DNA of 64,000 nt from assembly GCA_035771175.1 (NCBI GenBank), contig CM069593.1:17980908-18044907 (forward strand), in the 5' to 3' direction. This document shows positions 9,541 through 21,721 of the stretch, piece after piece. Under the pieces are notes generated by a model. It had not been told where the DNA came from and did not search any database. It saw only the letters and a program-made list of their open reading frames with translations. The stretch is from Paratinospora sagittata (lineage: Eukaryota > Streptophyta > Magnoliopsida > Ranunculales > Menispermaceae). The number at the start of each line of letters is the position of its first letter. Position 1 is the stretch's first letter. The translations under genes and the position numbers were made by a program.

Positions 9541-10977
9541 CAGTACATAAATTTTTTGTACAAAGGATGGTGTGGGGGATTGCGCTCATTCATCTTAAGG
9601 GAATAAAAGGCAGAGATTGAGACCACGCAAATTATTACGGTGTCACACTTTTATTTTTATTATGAACAAAAAAAAACTCGTAGGTAAGATGAAATTCGAA
9701 CTTATGATTTTAAGTAAAAAGATTTAAATGTATATAGTTGAAATTAATTAATATTTATTACTACATCTTTTTGTTTATAATTTATGGAATTAGCTAAGGA
9801 GAATGCTATGTATAAGCTTAACAATTTAAGATGGATAATCCTAATACTCATAATCATTAAATAAATGGATATTACATATTTTAAAATGTGTAATAAATAA
9901 TTTAATGATTTAATTTTTTTTTTAAATGTAATGTGCATGAACTGATAGAGATTAGATTAACTTTCTATACATCTTTCAAAACCTAAGTTAGTTTTGATCT
10001 CCTTCTTATATTTTGACTTTTGAAAAGTGTTTAGAAATGTTTTTCTTTGAAAAATGACAATTGATTTATTATAAGTGTAATGTGATGGAAAAAATTTCTA
10101 CGTTAAAAGCTCAATTTAGCTTATTTTTATAAAGAAAATCATTTAAAAAGAAAAAAGACAAACTTTTTTTTTTTGTCATTTCTTACAAGTAATTCTCCGT
10201 TCATGTTAACTCTTTACAGGTAATAACTTAACTTTCTTAAGTAAATTATTTATCAGAGAATCTTCCAACTATAGAGTTTTATATTTAAGATTTATAATCA
10301 TAGTGTTACACATCTTAAGATTTATAATAAATAATTCAATAGCTATGAGTATTGTAATTGTATAAAAAATACAACTACAATAGTTAGATTAATATTCTCC
10401 ATTTAAGATTTATATTTAAAAATGTACAAATATTTTTATTGTGAGATAATTAATGCGTGTATATAAGTGCTGCATATGCGTTTTAGTATTTTATAAATAT
10501 TTTGTTAGATTATTTTAAATTATGCATTAACATGTTATTTAAGGTAATTCAATATTTTTTAAGAATAATATCAACAAAATATGGTTAGAAAGTATACATG
10601 TTAATCAAGTATTATTCTTTAAATATTCTGATTAAAAACACCCCCTATACCCACTCTACCTAAGTGAGTCTATCTTAGTACGGATTAAAAATAAAAACTT
10701 TCATGTGACAAACATAAAGATATATAATTTTGAAAATAATTATTGAATAAATAAAGTTAGACCATTTTATTTATAGTTTCTTTTGATAAGAATTTTAGCA
10801 AATTTAGTAGGTACGGACTTATGTTGGGCCAAATAAAACTATTGTTTAGCTTTTAAGTCTACTTTAATTTTTTTGAAATTGAATTTTAGTGAAATTGAAT
10901 TTTAGAAAGCGCGTGACCTTATTAGAAAGCGTGTTAGAAAGCGTGTTAGAAAGCGTGTGACTTGTATTGTTTTGATA
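9541..10977. repeat. Shared WAKL upstream flank, copy 1
   Basis: AT-rich block of about 1.4 kb that follows WAKL promoters throughout the window: inverted at 16141-17170, then at 20210-21721, 27850-29274, 40000-41591, 52130-53400 and 58270-59820, with partial copies near 44980-45389 and 53500-54440. Recognisable landmarks are GTGGGGGATTGCGCTC, CATCTTAAGGG, ATTATTACGGTGTCACAC and the CCCACTCTACCTAAGTGAGT stretch. It carries no gene. It was amplified together with the genes. Confidence 0.8.
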
Positions 10978-11757
10978 GGTGCGGACCCCAGGGTGAAATA
11001 GCACTTATAAGTACAAGCTTTAATGTACTTTGACATAGCATTTAGTGTTTATACTAAATGAATCCAATGGTGAAATAACATTTTAGTATTTATACTAAAT
11101 GGACCCAAGAGTGAAATAGCATTTTAGTGTTTATACTAAATGAACCCAATGATGAAATAGCATTTTAGTGTTTATACTAAATGGACCTAGCATTTTAGTG
11201 TTTATACTAAATGGACCCAAGAGTGAAATAGCATTTTAATGTTTATACTAAATGGACCCAAGAGTGAAATAACATTTTGGTGTTTATACTAAATGGACCG
11301 AAATAACATTTTAGTGTTTATACTAAATGGACCCAAGAGTGAAATAGCATTTTAGAGTTTATACTAAATGGACCCAATGGTGAAATAGCATTTTATTGTT
11401 TATACTAAATGGACCGAAATAACATTTTAGTGTTTATACTAAATGGACCCAATGGTGAAATAGCATTTTATTGTTTATACTAAATGGACCGAAATAACAT
11501 TTTAGTGTTTATACTAAATGGACCCAAGGGTCAAATAACGTTTTAATGTTTATACTAAATGGACCCAAGGGTGAAATAACATTTTAGCATTTTAGTGTTT
11601 ATACTAAATGGACCCAAGGGTCAAATAACGTTTTAGTGTTTATACTAAATGGACCCAAGGGTGAAATAACATTTTAGCATTTTAGTGTTTATACTAAATG
11701 GACCCAAGGGTGAAATAGCATTTTAGTGTTTATACTAAATGGACCCAAGGGTGAAAT
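10978..11757 (+). repeat. Minisatellite array 2, inside a broken fold-back element
   Basis: Begins with the fold-back left terminus GGTGCGG (10978-10984), then the single-copy stretch TTTGACATAGCATTTAGTG, then about 17 units with GAGT, GGTC and short GACCGAAATAACA variants. At 11757 it jumps directly into the right part of the LTR-like repeat. The fold-back arms, AT-rich spacer and LTR start are deleted here. Confidence 0.9.
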
Positions 11758-13971
11758 TGTAGGTTTATAATGATTAGACTAGTGTTCCAATTACATGAAT
11801 TAGTTCAATTTGACTTTATATCATATTGTATAGATTTATCCAAATTTGAAGCTTTTGAGGTATTTAAATTAAAATTGGTCAAATTGAATGGTGTTAGGTG
11901 TTTCTAATCTAAAATTGGTGTGAATTAAATGTGATTTGGATTAATAATTATATATTTAGACATAATTGACTTGGGATTGATCATTTGGTATATGTATATG
12001 ATTTATTTCAGATTTATATAAGTTGATTGGACAAATGAGATTTAATTGGTTTGTTCAATTGACTATTGGACTGTTTGTGAATATTTCTCACCTTAATTCT
12101 CTATTTATGACTTGTAGTTATATAAAATTTAATTATTGGATAATATGTATCTATTATATGTATACGTTATCTTTATGATAATGAGCACCAATTTTATGTA
12201 CTGGAATCAACTTAGGTATCTAGGATTAAATATACGTTAACGTTATCGGAGAAACCTTAGTGGACTTTGACTTATTAAAAGATCCATCGGTGACTTTTTT
12301 GAAAAATAATTTTTAGGTTCATGATTTCTAATTAAGCGGAGGTCATAAGAGGTCGATTAGCAAATTAATGTTTCATTTTCATAAATTAAAATAATGGTCA
12401 GCATTTTAACACAAGAAAATTAAGACTATCATTTGATTTGGTTTGTGATTCAAATATATTTTTTTATATTTAAATATTTAAAAATAAATAAAATATATTT
12501 AGTTAAAATTTATAAAAAAAAAATATTATTTCTAAGAAAGGAAAAAACGTTATTTTTTAAATTTTTTACTTTTTAAAATAATAGCAACCCTCGAGTCTCC
12601 GTGTGCATTATTACCCTCCTAATAGGCGCATTATTACCCTTCTAATAGGCTTAGTTTCATTGAACTTTAAAGAACGAAGACTCAACTCCTTTTAGGCTTT
12701 AAGAATAATATATAGTTAAAATTTACCTTATTATATAGGCTAATTTGAATAAGCCATAAAGCCGCCGAGTTAACCAATTTGACCCAATTAACAAGAAACT
12801 TAAAACGTAGGTTCGTGTTTATCCAATATTCCACCGTATATATACAAATTTCAAGTGACTAAATCAGGAGAGTAATTCTACTAATTACTAATTACACCGA
12901 CGTTTTAATGAGTTAACCCACCCATTTTGTATGATTCTACATCTATTTTTATATATAGTAAGTGGATTAATTGAAATAAAAGAATCGGTATAATTGAGTA
13001 AGTTAAGATATTGTTTGATTTCAATGATTTAAGATTTATATTTAACAATGTGAAAATAAATTTATCATAAGATATATAATTAGTGATTATATTTGTGTTG
13101 TACATAATTTTTATTGTTATTAACTAAGTCTTAAAATATTTGGTAGTATTATTTTCATTAGTAATTTTTTTGAGAAATATTCACGTGATGTGATGTAATG
13201 ATGTGAGTTTAAGAGAAAAATAAATATTTTAATAAAAGATTAATAATTTTATTTTTTAATAAAAATTAATTTTAGTATTTTAATAAATTACTTTTAGTAT
13301 TTTAATAATTTTTTTTGCTTTATAATTCAACATATTATTTTTAATAAAATAACAAAATTTATTTAACTATTTCTAAAAAATAATTTAATTTTTTAAATTA
13401 AATTCTCTTTAATTAATAAAATAATTCTGCTATTTTAAAAAGCTAATTATATTAGTATTGGTAAAATTATTATTATAAAAAAATAAATTTGTTATATTTT
13501 TAGTACTAAATTTTTTTTAACAAACAATAAATTTACTCCTTTGATAAAAAAATAATTTTATTCCTCTAATAAAAGTAATTTTATTACATTAGAAAAATAC
13601 TTTTATTATTTTTAATAAAAATAGTTAACTTATTTTTATTTTATTATTATAAGAAAAATAATTTATCATCAATGATTTCGTTTTTTATAAGGGAGCGCAT
13701 ATTTTCTGTAATCAAATACTTACAATAAATTCACAAAAAATTTAAAAATATTAATTAAAATTTATGCTATGTCCATATAACACTAAAAAATTCCACTCTA
13801 TTCACTGCAGAAGAAGAGGTCGAAGAAAAGAAGATGGTGTAAAAAAAATAAAATAAAAAATAAATAAATTGAATGCCCAAAAAAGAGGAGCCGTCAACCG
13901 ACGTAGAAAGAGAAAGTGGACGTGGCAATTGAGTCGGGATATTTGTGAGAAATTTGTACGTCTAGCACAAA
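11758..13971. other. 3' flank of WAKL relic B; LTR-like remnant then AT-rich repeat
   Basis: 11758-12400 matches the right part of the LTR-like block (ATAATGATTAGACTAGTGTTC ... GATTTATTTCAG). 12400-13790 is very AT-rich, with TTTTAATAAAA runs. 13790-13971 is the conserved 3' flank of the WAKL kinase exon. Close copies are 30925-33128, 48300-50440 and 54730-55913. The 66- and 63-codon minus-strand frames (12905, 13802) are not credible genes. Confidence 0.65.
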
Positions 13972-15753
13972 TCAGGCATCTGTCTCTCAGCAATTTAAAT
14001 CCTCATAATATGCTCAATCTCCACAGCAACTTCTTTCATTGAAGGTCGGTTCTGTCTCTTCTCCCCCAGCATTCCAATGCAAGCAGAGCCAATGCCTTTA
14101 TTGTCTCCAATTCCAATTTACTAGCTTCCTGCATTAACATAGGATCAATCGTCTCTATCAACTTCTGCTCATCCACCCTCTTCTGCACATAAACCACCAG
14201 ATTCTCATCATCTTCGTTCCTATTAAAATCAATAGCTTTTTGTAACGTCAGCAGCTCTAACAACACCACTCCAAAGCTATACACGTCGCTCTTATCTGTA
14301 AGCTGGTAATTTTTATAGTACTTCGGATCTAAATAACCCAATTTCCCTTGAGCACAAGTCGAGATATGACTCAGATCAGTCTCGGCTAAACGAAAAAGCC
14401 CAAAATCAGAGATCTTTGCGTTCAGTTTTTCATCCAGTAGTATGTTACTAGACTTCACATCTCGGTGGTAAATCGGAGGAACAGCCGAGGAGTGGAGATA
14501 AGCGAGGCCTTCGGCGGTTTGGTGGGCTATAGAGAGGCGGCGCCGCCAGGTTAAAGAGCTTTGGTGCCCAAATGAAGGCCATTGAGGTATTGGAAGATGG
14601 TCCCGTTAGAGATGTATTCGTACACCATTATGACTGTTCGAGCTCCACGCAACAACCGAGAAGACGAACGATGGAGCGGTGGTTCACTTGGCTAAGAATT
14701 CTAACTTCATTGAGAACTTGATCTGTGCCCTTTGTATTTCCAAGTTTGGAGCATTTTACTGCTACTACCGTGGTATCCTCTAGAATGCCCATAAAGACCT
14801 CACCGAAGCCTCCAGCGCCGAGAAGACGATCTTTAGAGAAGTTTTCGGTGGCCCTTTTCATTTCTTTGCCTGTGAAGACTTTGGCGGATCTGCCATTGTT
14901 GTTGGCGTTGAGAATCTCTTCTCTTTCCTTTCTCAGTCGCTCTCTTGCCTCAATGATCATCATCCACTATCGACGTTTATACGAGAGGTACGCAATATCG
15001 ATTGCGAGTAGAGCCGCCAGTAGACAACACGTCAAACCTTAAAGATTTTTTATACGAGTGGATTTAGTTAGAAATTAAAAAGATTACCAAATTTGAGATC
15101 CATTTTTTGATCGGAAAGAGAAGTAGTAACTCACCAGCAATTAGTGGGGTCCGGCTTCGGGAACCATCACATGTTCCATCATTTTGACAAGCTAAAACTG
15201 GAAAAAGTAATATATTGGATGTAAAGTTGATTAAAATTTTCAACAAAAATTAAAGTTTTTTTTACTAAGCATCAAAGTTCTTACTATTGGAGCAAGTTCC
15301 ATTAATGGGGTCCCATCGGAACCCAGAATTGCAGAAGCATCTTTTCTCCCCAGCAGCTTCTGAATCTGAACCGCAACTTGAATTTGGAGTAGCAGAGTCA
15401 CAGACATTCTGAGATTGGCAAACATGCTCCCGTGGCACCACCCACTCCAACTCCACTCCCGTCGGCGGACACCTACTCACCGGCGACGACGGGTTCAAAT
15501 TGACGAAAGTTCGGTAAGCCCTACAACCGGTCTCCAGAACACGAATCCTATGCGCAGTGATCGACCCACCGGCCTTGAACGAGCAGCAGATCGGAGTGTT
15601 CTTACACGCTGCAGATCCCTCCTATGTATTATTAATATAACGGTGACAAAGGCTCGTTGAAGAACAGTCCAGAGGCGAACGGAGCATAGACTCGGTGCAG
15701 TTCAAGAACAGAATAGTATTACCATCCGTGATATTGAATGGGAGGCTACTATT
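13972..15753 (-). pseudogene. WAKL relic B: 5'-truncated receptor kinase with many lesions
   Basis: Three-exon remnant: exon 1 part 15753-15285, exon 2 15197-15135 (63 bp) and exon 3 15037-13972, with GT-AG borders kept. Exon 1 lacks its first half, including signal peptide and pectin-binding domain, and has a TAG in NNT(E)EGS. Exon 3 has a TAG just after the membrane segment (YKRR*W) and a one-base deletion near LEQP that ends the frame at 14628. It also has a further deletion before the HRD loop, a frameshift at ALEC and a late TAA. P-loop (GAGGFGEV), [15 protein letters not shown] and VYSFGVVLLELLT are still readable. Family knowledge: WAKL15/20-type plasma-membrane Ser/Thr receptor kinase. 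With the promoter and start lost, this is a clear pseudogene. Confidence 0.93.
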
Positions 15754-15866
15754 GTAAGTGTAATGTGATGGTAAAAACTTGTACGTTAAAAAGCTCAATT
15801 TAACTTATTTTTATAAAAAAAACCATTTAAAAAGAAAAAAGACAAACTTTTTTTTTTTTGTCAGTC
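15754..15866 (+). repeat. Fragment of shared flank fused to broken exon 1 of B
   Basis: Matches about 10066-10180 in the same orientation (TAAGTGTAATGTGATGG ... TTTTTTTGTCA). Its inverted partner lies at about 16585-16690. The switch from exon 1 to flank at 15753 is the break that removed the 5' half of B. Confidence 0.8.
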
Positions 15867-16140
15867 CATTTAGTATAAACACTAAAATGTTATTTCGGTC
15901 CATTGAGTATAAACATAAAAATGTTATTTTACTCTTGGGTCTTGGGTCCATTTAATATAAACACTAAAATATTATTTCGATCCATTTAGTATAAACACTA
16001 AAATATTATTTTACTCTTGGGTCTATTTAGTATAAACACTAAAATGTTATTTCGGTCCATTCAGTATAAACACTAAATGCTATGTCAAAGTACATTAAAG
16101 ATTGTACTTGTAAGTACTATTTCACCCTTGGGTCCGCACC
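15867..16140 (-). repeat. Minisatellite array 3, inverted, with fold-back terminus
   Basis: Five or six units in reverse orientation (GTCCATTTAGTATAAACACT...), ending in CCGCACC at 16134-16140. That is the inverted left end of the fold-back element. The rest of the element is missing. Its orientation shows that the block from here to gene C was inverted as a unit. Confidence 0.88.
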
Positions 16141-17170
16141 TATCCAAACAATACAAGTCACACGCTTTCTAACACGCTTTCTAATAAGGTCACGCGCTTT
16201 CTAAAATTCAATTTCACTAAAATTCAATTTCAAAAAAATTAAAGTAGACTTAAAAGCTAAACAATAGTTTTATTTGGCCCAACATAAGTCCGTACCTACT
16301 AAATTGCTAAAATGCTTATCAAAAGAAACTATAAATAAAATGGTCTAACTTTATTTATTCAATAATTATTTTCAAAATTATATTTCTTTATGTTTGTCAC
16401 ATGAAAGTGTTTATTTTTAATCCGTACTAAGATAGGCTCACTTAGGTAGAGTGGGTATAGGGGTGTTTTTAATCAGAATATTTAAAGAGTAATACTTGAT
16501 TAACATGTATACTTTTTAACCATATTTTGTTGATATTATTCTTAAAAAATATTAAATTACCTTAAATAACATGTTAATGCATAATTGATTTTTTTCTTTT
16601 TTCTTTTTAAATGATTTTTTTTTATAAAAATAAGCTAAATTAAACTTTTAACGTAGAAGTTTTTACCATCACATTACACTTATAATAAATCAATTGTCAT
16701 TTTTTAAAGAAAAACATTTCTAAACACTTTTCAAAAGTCAAAATATAAAAAGGAGATCAAAACTAACTTAAATTTTGAAAGATGTATAGAAAGTTAATCT
16801 AATCTCTGTCAGTTCATGCACATTACATTTAAAAAAAAAAAACAAATCATTAAATTATTTATTACACATTTTAAAATATGTAATATCGATTTATTTAGCT
16901 TATACATAGCATTCTCCTTAGCTAATTCCATAAATTATAAACAAAAAGATGTAGTAATAAATATTAATTAATTTCAACTATATACATTTAAATCTTTTTA
17001 CTTAAAATCATAAGTTCTAATTTCATCTTACATAGGAGTTTTTTTTTGTTCATAATAAAAATAAAAGTGTGACACCGTAATAATTTGCGTGGTCTCAATC
17101 TCCGCCTTTTATTCCCTTAAGATGAAAGAGCGCAATCCCCCACACCATCCTTTGTACAAAAAATTTATGT
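16141..17170. repeat. Shared WAKL upstream flank, inverted copy upstream of gene C
   Basis: Reverse complement of the 9541-10977 type of flank, joining array 3 to the promoter of gene C. No gene seen. Confidence 0.85.
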
Positions 17171-17174
17171 ACTG

Positions 17175-17335
17175 TTGACGTGCGTCAAATGAAATCTTAA
17201 AATTAAAAAACTAAAGACAGGCGTCAAATGCGTCAAACGTAACAATGCGCGCACTAACATTACCCATCTAAAATTTAAGAATCTTCTAAAATGAGAAAAC
17301 ATTGACATGGACTAGCACTAGCACGCCCTTTAAAA
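17175..17335 (+). promoter_or_regulatory. Promoter of WAKL gene C: TGACG/CGTCA cluster and TATA-like box
   Basis: TTGACG at 17175-17180, CGTCA at 17183-17187, 17222-17226 and 17231-17235, and TTTAAAA at 17329-17335. A TATA box at this place predicts transcription starting near 17360, which is downstream of the ATG at 17342 and upstream of the ATG at 17420. It therefore decides the start codon in favour of 17420. Confidence 0.5.
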
Positions 17336-17419
17336 GCACCCATGCAATGCAATCAAAATCTAAAATCTCTCAGCGCTTCTATGCTCTCCTCTCCTTTTCT
17401 CTTCTCTGCCCACAACATA

Positions 17420-19065
17420 ATGCCGACCCTCCTCCTCTCTTCTCTCATTCTCCTACCGGTGCTTCTAACATTTGCCGGCGTAGTCACCGCAGCACCGCGC
17501 TGCGCCGACTGCGGCTCCACCCCTGTTCCTTACCCACTCAGCACCGGACCAGATTGCGGCGACCAAGATTACAAGATCCGATGTGCCTCCCGCACACTCT
17601 GGTTCGACGCCCTCAATGGCTCCTCCTACACAATCTCCTCCATCGACCCGGAAAACCAACGGATAGTTATTCGTCCAGCGAGCTTTGCCGACCCAAACAC
17701 TTGCATCACCACCGATCTTCATAGCCAAGGTCTCCAGCTTAACAGTAGCCTCCCATTCAATATCACGGATGGTAATACTATTCTGTTCTTGAACTGCACC
17801 GAGTCTATGCTCCATTCGCCTCTGGACTGTTCTTCAACGAGCCTTTGTCACCGTTATATTAATAATACAGAGGAGGGATCTGCAGCGTGTAAGAACACTC
17901 CGATCTGCTGCTCGTTCAAGGCCGGTGGGTCGATCACTGCGCATAGGATTCGTGTTCTGGAGACCGGTTGTAGGGCTTACCGAACTTTCGTCAATTTGAA
18001 CCCGTCGTCGCCGGTGAGTAGGTGGCCGCCGACGGGAGTGGAGTTGGAGTGGGTGGTGCCACGGGAGCATGTTTGCCAATCTCAGAATGTCTGTGACTCT
18101 GCTACTCCAAACTCAAGTTGCGGTTCAGATTCAGAAGCTGCTGGGGAGAAAAGATGCTTCTGCAATTCTGGGTTCCGATGGGACCCCATTAATGGAACTT
18201 GCTCCAATAGTAAGAACTTTGATGCTTAGTAAAAAAAACTTTAATTTTTGTTGAAAATTTTAATCAACTTTACATCCAATATATTACTTTTTCCAGTTTT
18301 AGCTTGTCAAAATGATGGAACATGTGATGGTTCCCGAAGCCGGACCCCATTAATTTTTGGTGAGTTACTACTTCTTTTTCCGATCTTCTTTTGATCGTTG
18401 TTGCAAATTTGATAATCTTTTTAATTTCTAACCAAATCAACTCCTATAAATTTTTTTTTTAAGGTTTGACGTGTGGTCCAGTGGCGGCTCTACTAGCAAT
18501 CGTTATTGCGTACCTCTCGTATAAACGTCGACAATGGAAGATCATTGAGGCAAGAGAGCGACTGAGAAAGGAAAGAGAAGAGATTCTCAACGCCAACAAC
18601 AATGGCAGATCCACCAAAGTCTTCACAGGCAAAGAAATGAAAAGCGCCACCAAAAACTTCTCTAAAGATCATCTTCTCGGCGCTGGAGGCTTCGGTGAGG
18701 TCTTCATGGGCATTCTAGAGGATACCATGGTAGTAGCAGTAAAATGCGCCAAACTTGGAAACACAAAGGGCACAGATCAAGTTCTCAACGAAGTTAAAAT
18801 CCTTAGCCAAGTGAACCACTGCTCTATCGTTCGTCTTCTCGGTTGTTGCGTGGACCTCGAACAACCATTACTGGTGTATGAATACATCCCAAACGGGACC
18901 ATCTTCCAACACCTCCACGGCCTTCATTTGAGCACCAGAAGCTCCTTAACCTGGCGGCGCCGCCTCTCTATAGCCCATCAAACCGCCGAAGGCCTCGCTT
19001 ATCTCCACTCACCGGCAATTAGTGGGGTCCGGCTTCGGGAACCATCACATGTTCCATCATTTTGA
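17420..19065 (+). CDS. WAKL gene C: truncated receptor kinase lacking the catalytic C-lobe
   Basis: Three exons: 17420-18209, 18297-18359 and 18464-19065. Borders are A|GTAAGA, CCAG|TT, G|GTGAGT and TAAG|GT; the joined frame has 484 codons without a stop. Order: signal peptide (about 1-24), GUB_WAK domain (about 28-100), WAK C-terminal region (VELEWVVP) and Cys-rich tail. These are followed by a short membrane segment (LTCGPVAALLAIVIAYLSY), a YKRR stop-transfer, P-loop GAGGFGEV, VAVK lysine and an alpha-C helix Glu (LNEVKIL). The frame follows the kinase to AYLHS, then enters antisense sequence of gene D at about 19007 and ends 18 codons later. HRD and DFG are lost, so it cannot be an active kinase. 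It could be a membrane-bound pectin-binding decoy or simply a dying gene. Confidence 0.72.
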
Positions 19066-20011
19066 CAAGCTAAAACTGCAAAAAGTAATATATTGGATGT
19101 AAAGTTGATAAGAATTTTCAACAAAAATTAAAGTTTTTTTACTAAGCATCAAAGTTCTTACTATTGGAGCAAGTTCCATTAATGGGGTCCCATCGGAACC
19201 CAGAATTGCAGAAGCATCTTTTCTCCCCAGCAGCTTCTGAATCTGAACCGCAACTTGAGTTTGGAGTAGCAGAGTCACAGACATTCTGAGATTGGCAAAC
19301 ATGCTCCCGTGGCACCACCCACTCCAACTCCACTCCCGTAGGCGGCCACCTACTCACCGGCGACGACGGGTTCAAATTGACGAAAGCTCGGTAAGCGCTG
19401 CAACCGGTCTCCCGAACCCTGATCCTATGCGCAGTGGTCGACCCACCGGTCTTGAACGAGCAGCAGATCGGAGTGCTCTTACACGCTGCAGATCCCTCCT
19501 CTGTATTATTGATATAACTGTGACAAATGCTCATTGAAGAACAGTCCGGATGCGAACGGAGCAAAGACTCGGTGCAGTTCAAGTACAGAATAGTATTACC
19601 ATCCGTGATATTGAATGGGAGGCTACTGTTAAGCTGGAGACCTTGGCTATGAAGATCGGTGGTGATGCAAGTGTTTGGGTCGGCAAAGCTCGCCGGACGA
19701 ATAACTAGCCGTTGGTTTTCCTGGATGATGGAGGAGATTGTGTAGGAGGAGCCATTGAGGGCGTCGAACCAGAGTGTGCCGGAGGCACATCGGATCTTGT
19801 AATCTTGGTCGCCGCAATCCGGTCCGGTGCTTAGTGGGTAGGGAACAGGGGCGGAGCCGCATTCGGTGCAGCGCGGTGCTGCGGTGACTACCCCGGAAAA
19901 TGTTAGAAGCGCCGGTAGAATAAGGAGAGAAGAGAGGAGGAGGGTTATCATTTTGTGGGCAGAGAAGAGAAAAGGAGAGCAGAGCTGAGAGATTTTAGAT
20001 TTCGATTGCAT
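18999..20011 (-). CDS. WAKL gene D: ectodomain-only copy fused to antisense of C
   Basis: Exon 1 (20011-19162; likely start 19951, MITLLLSS...) and exon 2 (19075-19013, 63 bp) are intact. Both normal donors are kept, including GTGAGT after exon 2. Past exon 2 the sequence becomes the reverse strand of gene C's kinase exon. If that intron is not spliced, the frame ends at TAA 18999-19001 after GEWR, giving a 288-residue protein: signal peptide, GUB_WAK domain (CTECGSAPVPYPLS), WAK C-terminal region and Cys-rich CQNDGTCDGS tail, with no membrane segment. This would be secreted to the cell wall. No kinase exon of its own remains. Promoter motifs are kept (TTTTAAA at 20040-20046). Confidence 0.7.
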
Positions 20012-21721
20012 TGCAATTTTGGTTGCATTGCATGGGTGCTTTTAAAGGGCGTGCTAGTGCTAGTCCATGTCAATGTTTTTTTTGGAAGATTCTTAAATTT
20101 CAAGATAGTAATGCTAGTCCATGTTTTGTCAATGTTTTCTAGGAAGATTCTTAAATTTCAAGATTGGATAATGCTAGTGTGCGCACATTGTTACGTTTAA
20201 CGCATTTGACGCGTGTCTTTAGTTTTTTAATTTTAAGATTTCATTTGAGGCATGTCAACATTACATAAATTTTTTGTATAAAGGATGGCGTGGGGGATTG
20301 CGTTCTTTCATCTTAAGGGCATAAAACGCAGAGATTGAGACCACGCAAATTATTACGGTGTCACACTTTTATTTTTATTATGAACAAAAAAAACTCCTAG
20401 GTAATATGAAATTCGAACTTATGATTTTAAGTAAAAAGATTTAAATGTATATAGTTGAAATTAATTAATATTTATTACTACATCTTTTTGTTTATAATTT
20501 ATGGAATTAGCTAAGGAGAATGCTATGTATAAGCTTAACAATTTAAGATGGATAATGCTAATACTAATAATCGTTACATGAATGGACATTACTTATTTTA
20601 AGATGTGTTATAAATAATTTAATGATTTGTGAGTGTTGTAGTATTAGTGTTTTCTATTTAAGATTTATATTTAAAAAATGTATAAATGTTTTTATTGTGA
20701 GATGATCAATGTGTGTGTAAGTGTTGCATATGGGTTTTAATATTTATTAATTGTTTTTAATATTTTTAGTATTATTTTGAATTTTTTTTTAAATATAATG
20801 TACATGAACTGATAGAGATTAGATTAACTTTATATACATCTTTCAAAACCTAAGTTAGTTTTAATTCCCTTGGTATATTTTGACTTTTGAAAAGTGTTTA
20901 GAAATGTTTTTCTTTGAAAATGACAATTGATTCATTATAAATATAATGTGATTGAACAAACTTCTACGTTGAAAGCTCAATTTAGCTTATTTTTATAAAG
21001 AAAATCATTTAAAAAGAAAAAAAAAACAAACTTTTTTTTTCTGTCATTTCTGTTATTTTTGTAATCATTTAAGTAAATTATTTATCAGAGAATCTTCCAA
21101 CTATAGAGTTTTGTATTTAAGATTTATAATTATAGTGTTAAACATCTTAAGATGTATAATAAATAATTCAATAGCTGTGAGTATTGTAATTGTATAAAAA
21201 AATACAACTACAATAGTTAGATTAATATTCTCCATTTAAGATTTATATTTAAAAAATGTACAAATATTTTTATTGTGAGATAATCAATGAGTGTATATAA
21301 GTGCTGCATGTGCATTTTAGTATTTATAAATATTTTGTTGTATCATTTCAAATTATGTATTAACATGTTATTTAAAGTAATTCAATATTTTTTAAAAGTA
21401 ATATCAACAAAATATATTTGAAAAGTATACATATTAATCAAATATTACTCTTTAAATATTCTGATTAAAAACACCCCCTATACCCACTCTACCTAAGTGA
21501 GTCTATCTTAGTACGGATTAAAAATAAGCACTTTCATGTGACAAGCATAAAAATATATAATTTTGAAAATAATTATTGAATTTGGACAGGTACGGACCAA
21601 TGTTGGGTCAAATAGAATTATTGTTTAGTAAGCTTTAAGTCTACTTTAAGTGTTTTTTGAAATTCATTTTAGAAAGCGCGTGGCCTTCTTAGAAAGCGTG
21701 TGACCTATACTGTTTGGTTAG
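20012..21721. repeat. Promoter and shared upstream flank of gene D
   Basis: Same block as 9382-10977, including the TATA-like box and the GTTTAACGCATTTGACGC motif near 20195. Differs by small indels, for example an extra GGAAGATTCTTAAATTTCAAGAT repeat unit near 20085-20165. No gene. Confidence 0.8.

Larger units (their letters stand above)
16141..21600. repeat. Large inverted repeat formed by genes C and D with their promoters
   Basis: The left arm runs from about 16141 to 18360 (flank, promoter, exons 1-2 of C). The right arm is its reverse complement, from about 19013 to 21600 (exons 2-1 of D, promoter, flank). The spacer of about 650 bp is intron 2 plus the kinase N-lobe of C. The junction (19006-19012) shares the short sequence ACTC between partners, as in microhomology-mediated joining. 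Confidence 0.88.

Noticed and set aside
12905..13993. Short minus-strand frames in the WAKL 3' flank
   Set aside because: AT-rich chance frames; copies elsewhere carry different substitutions and no recognisable product.
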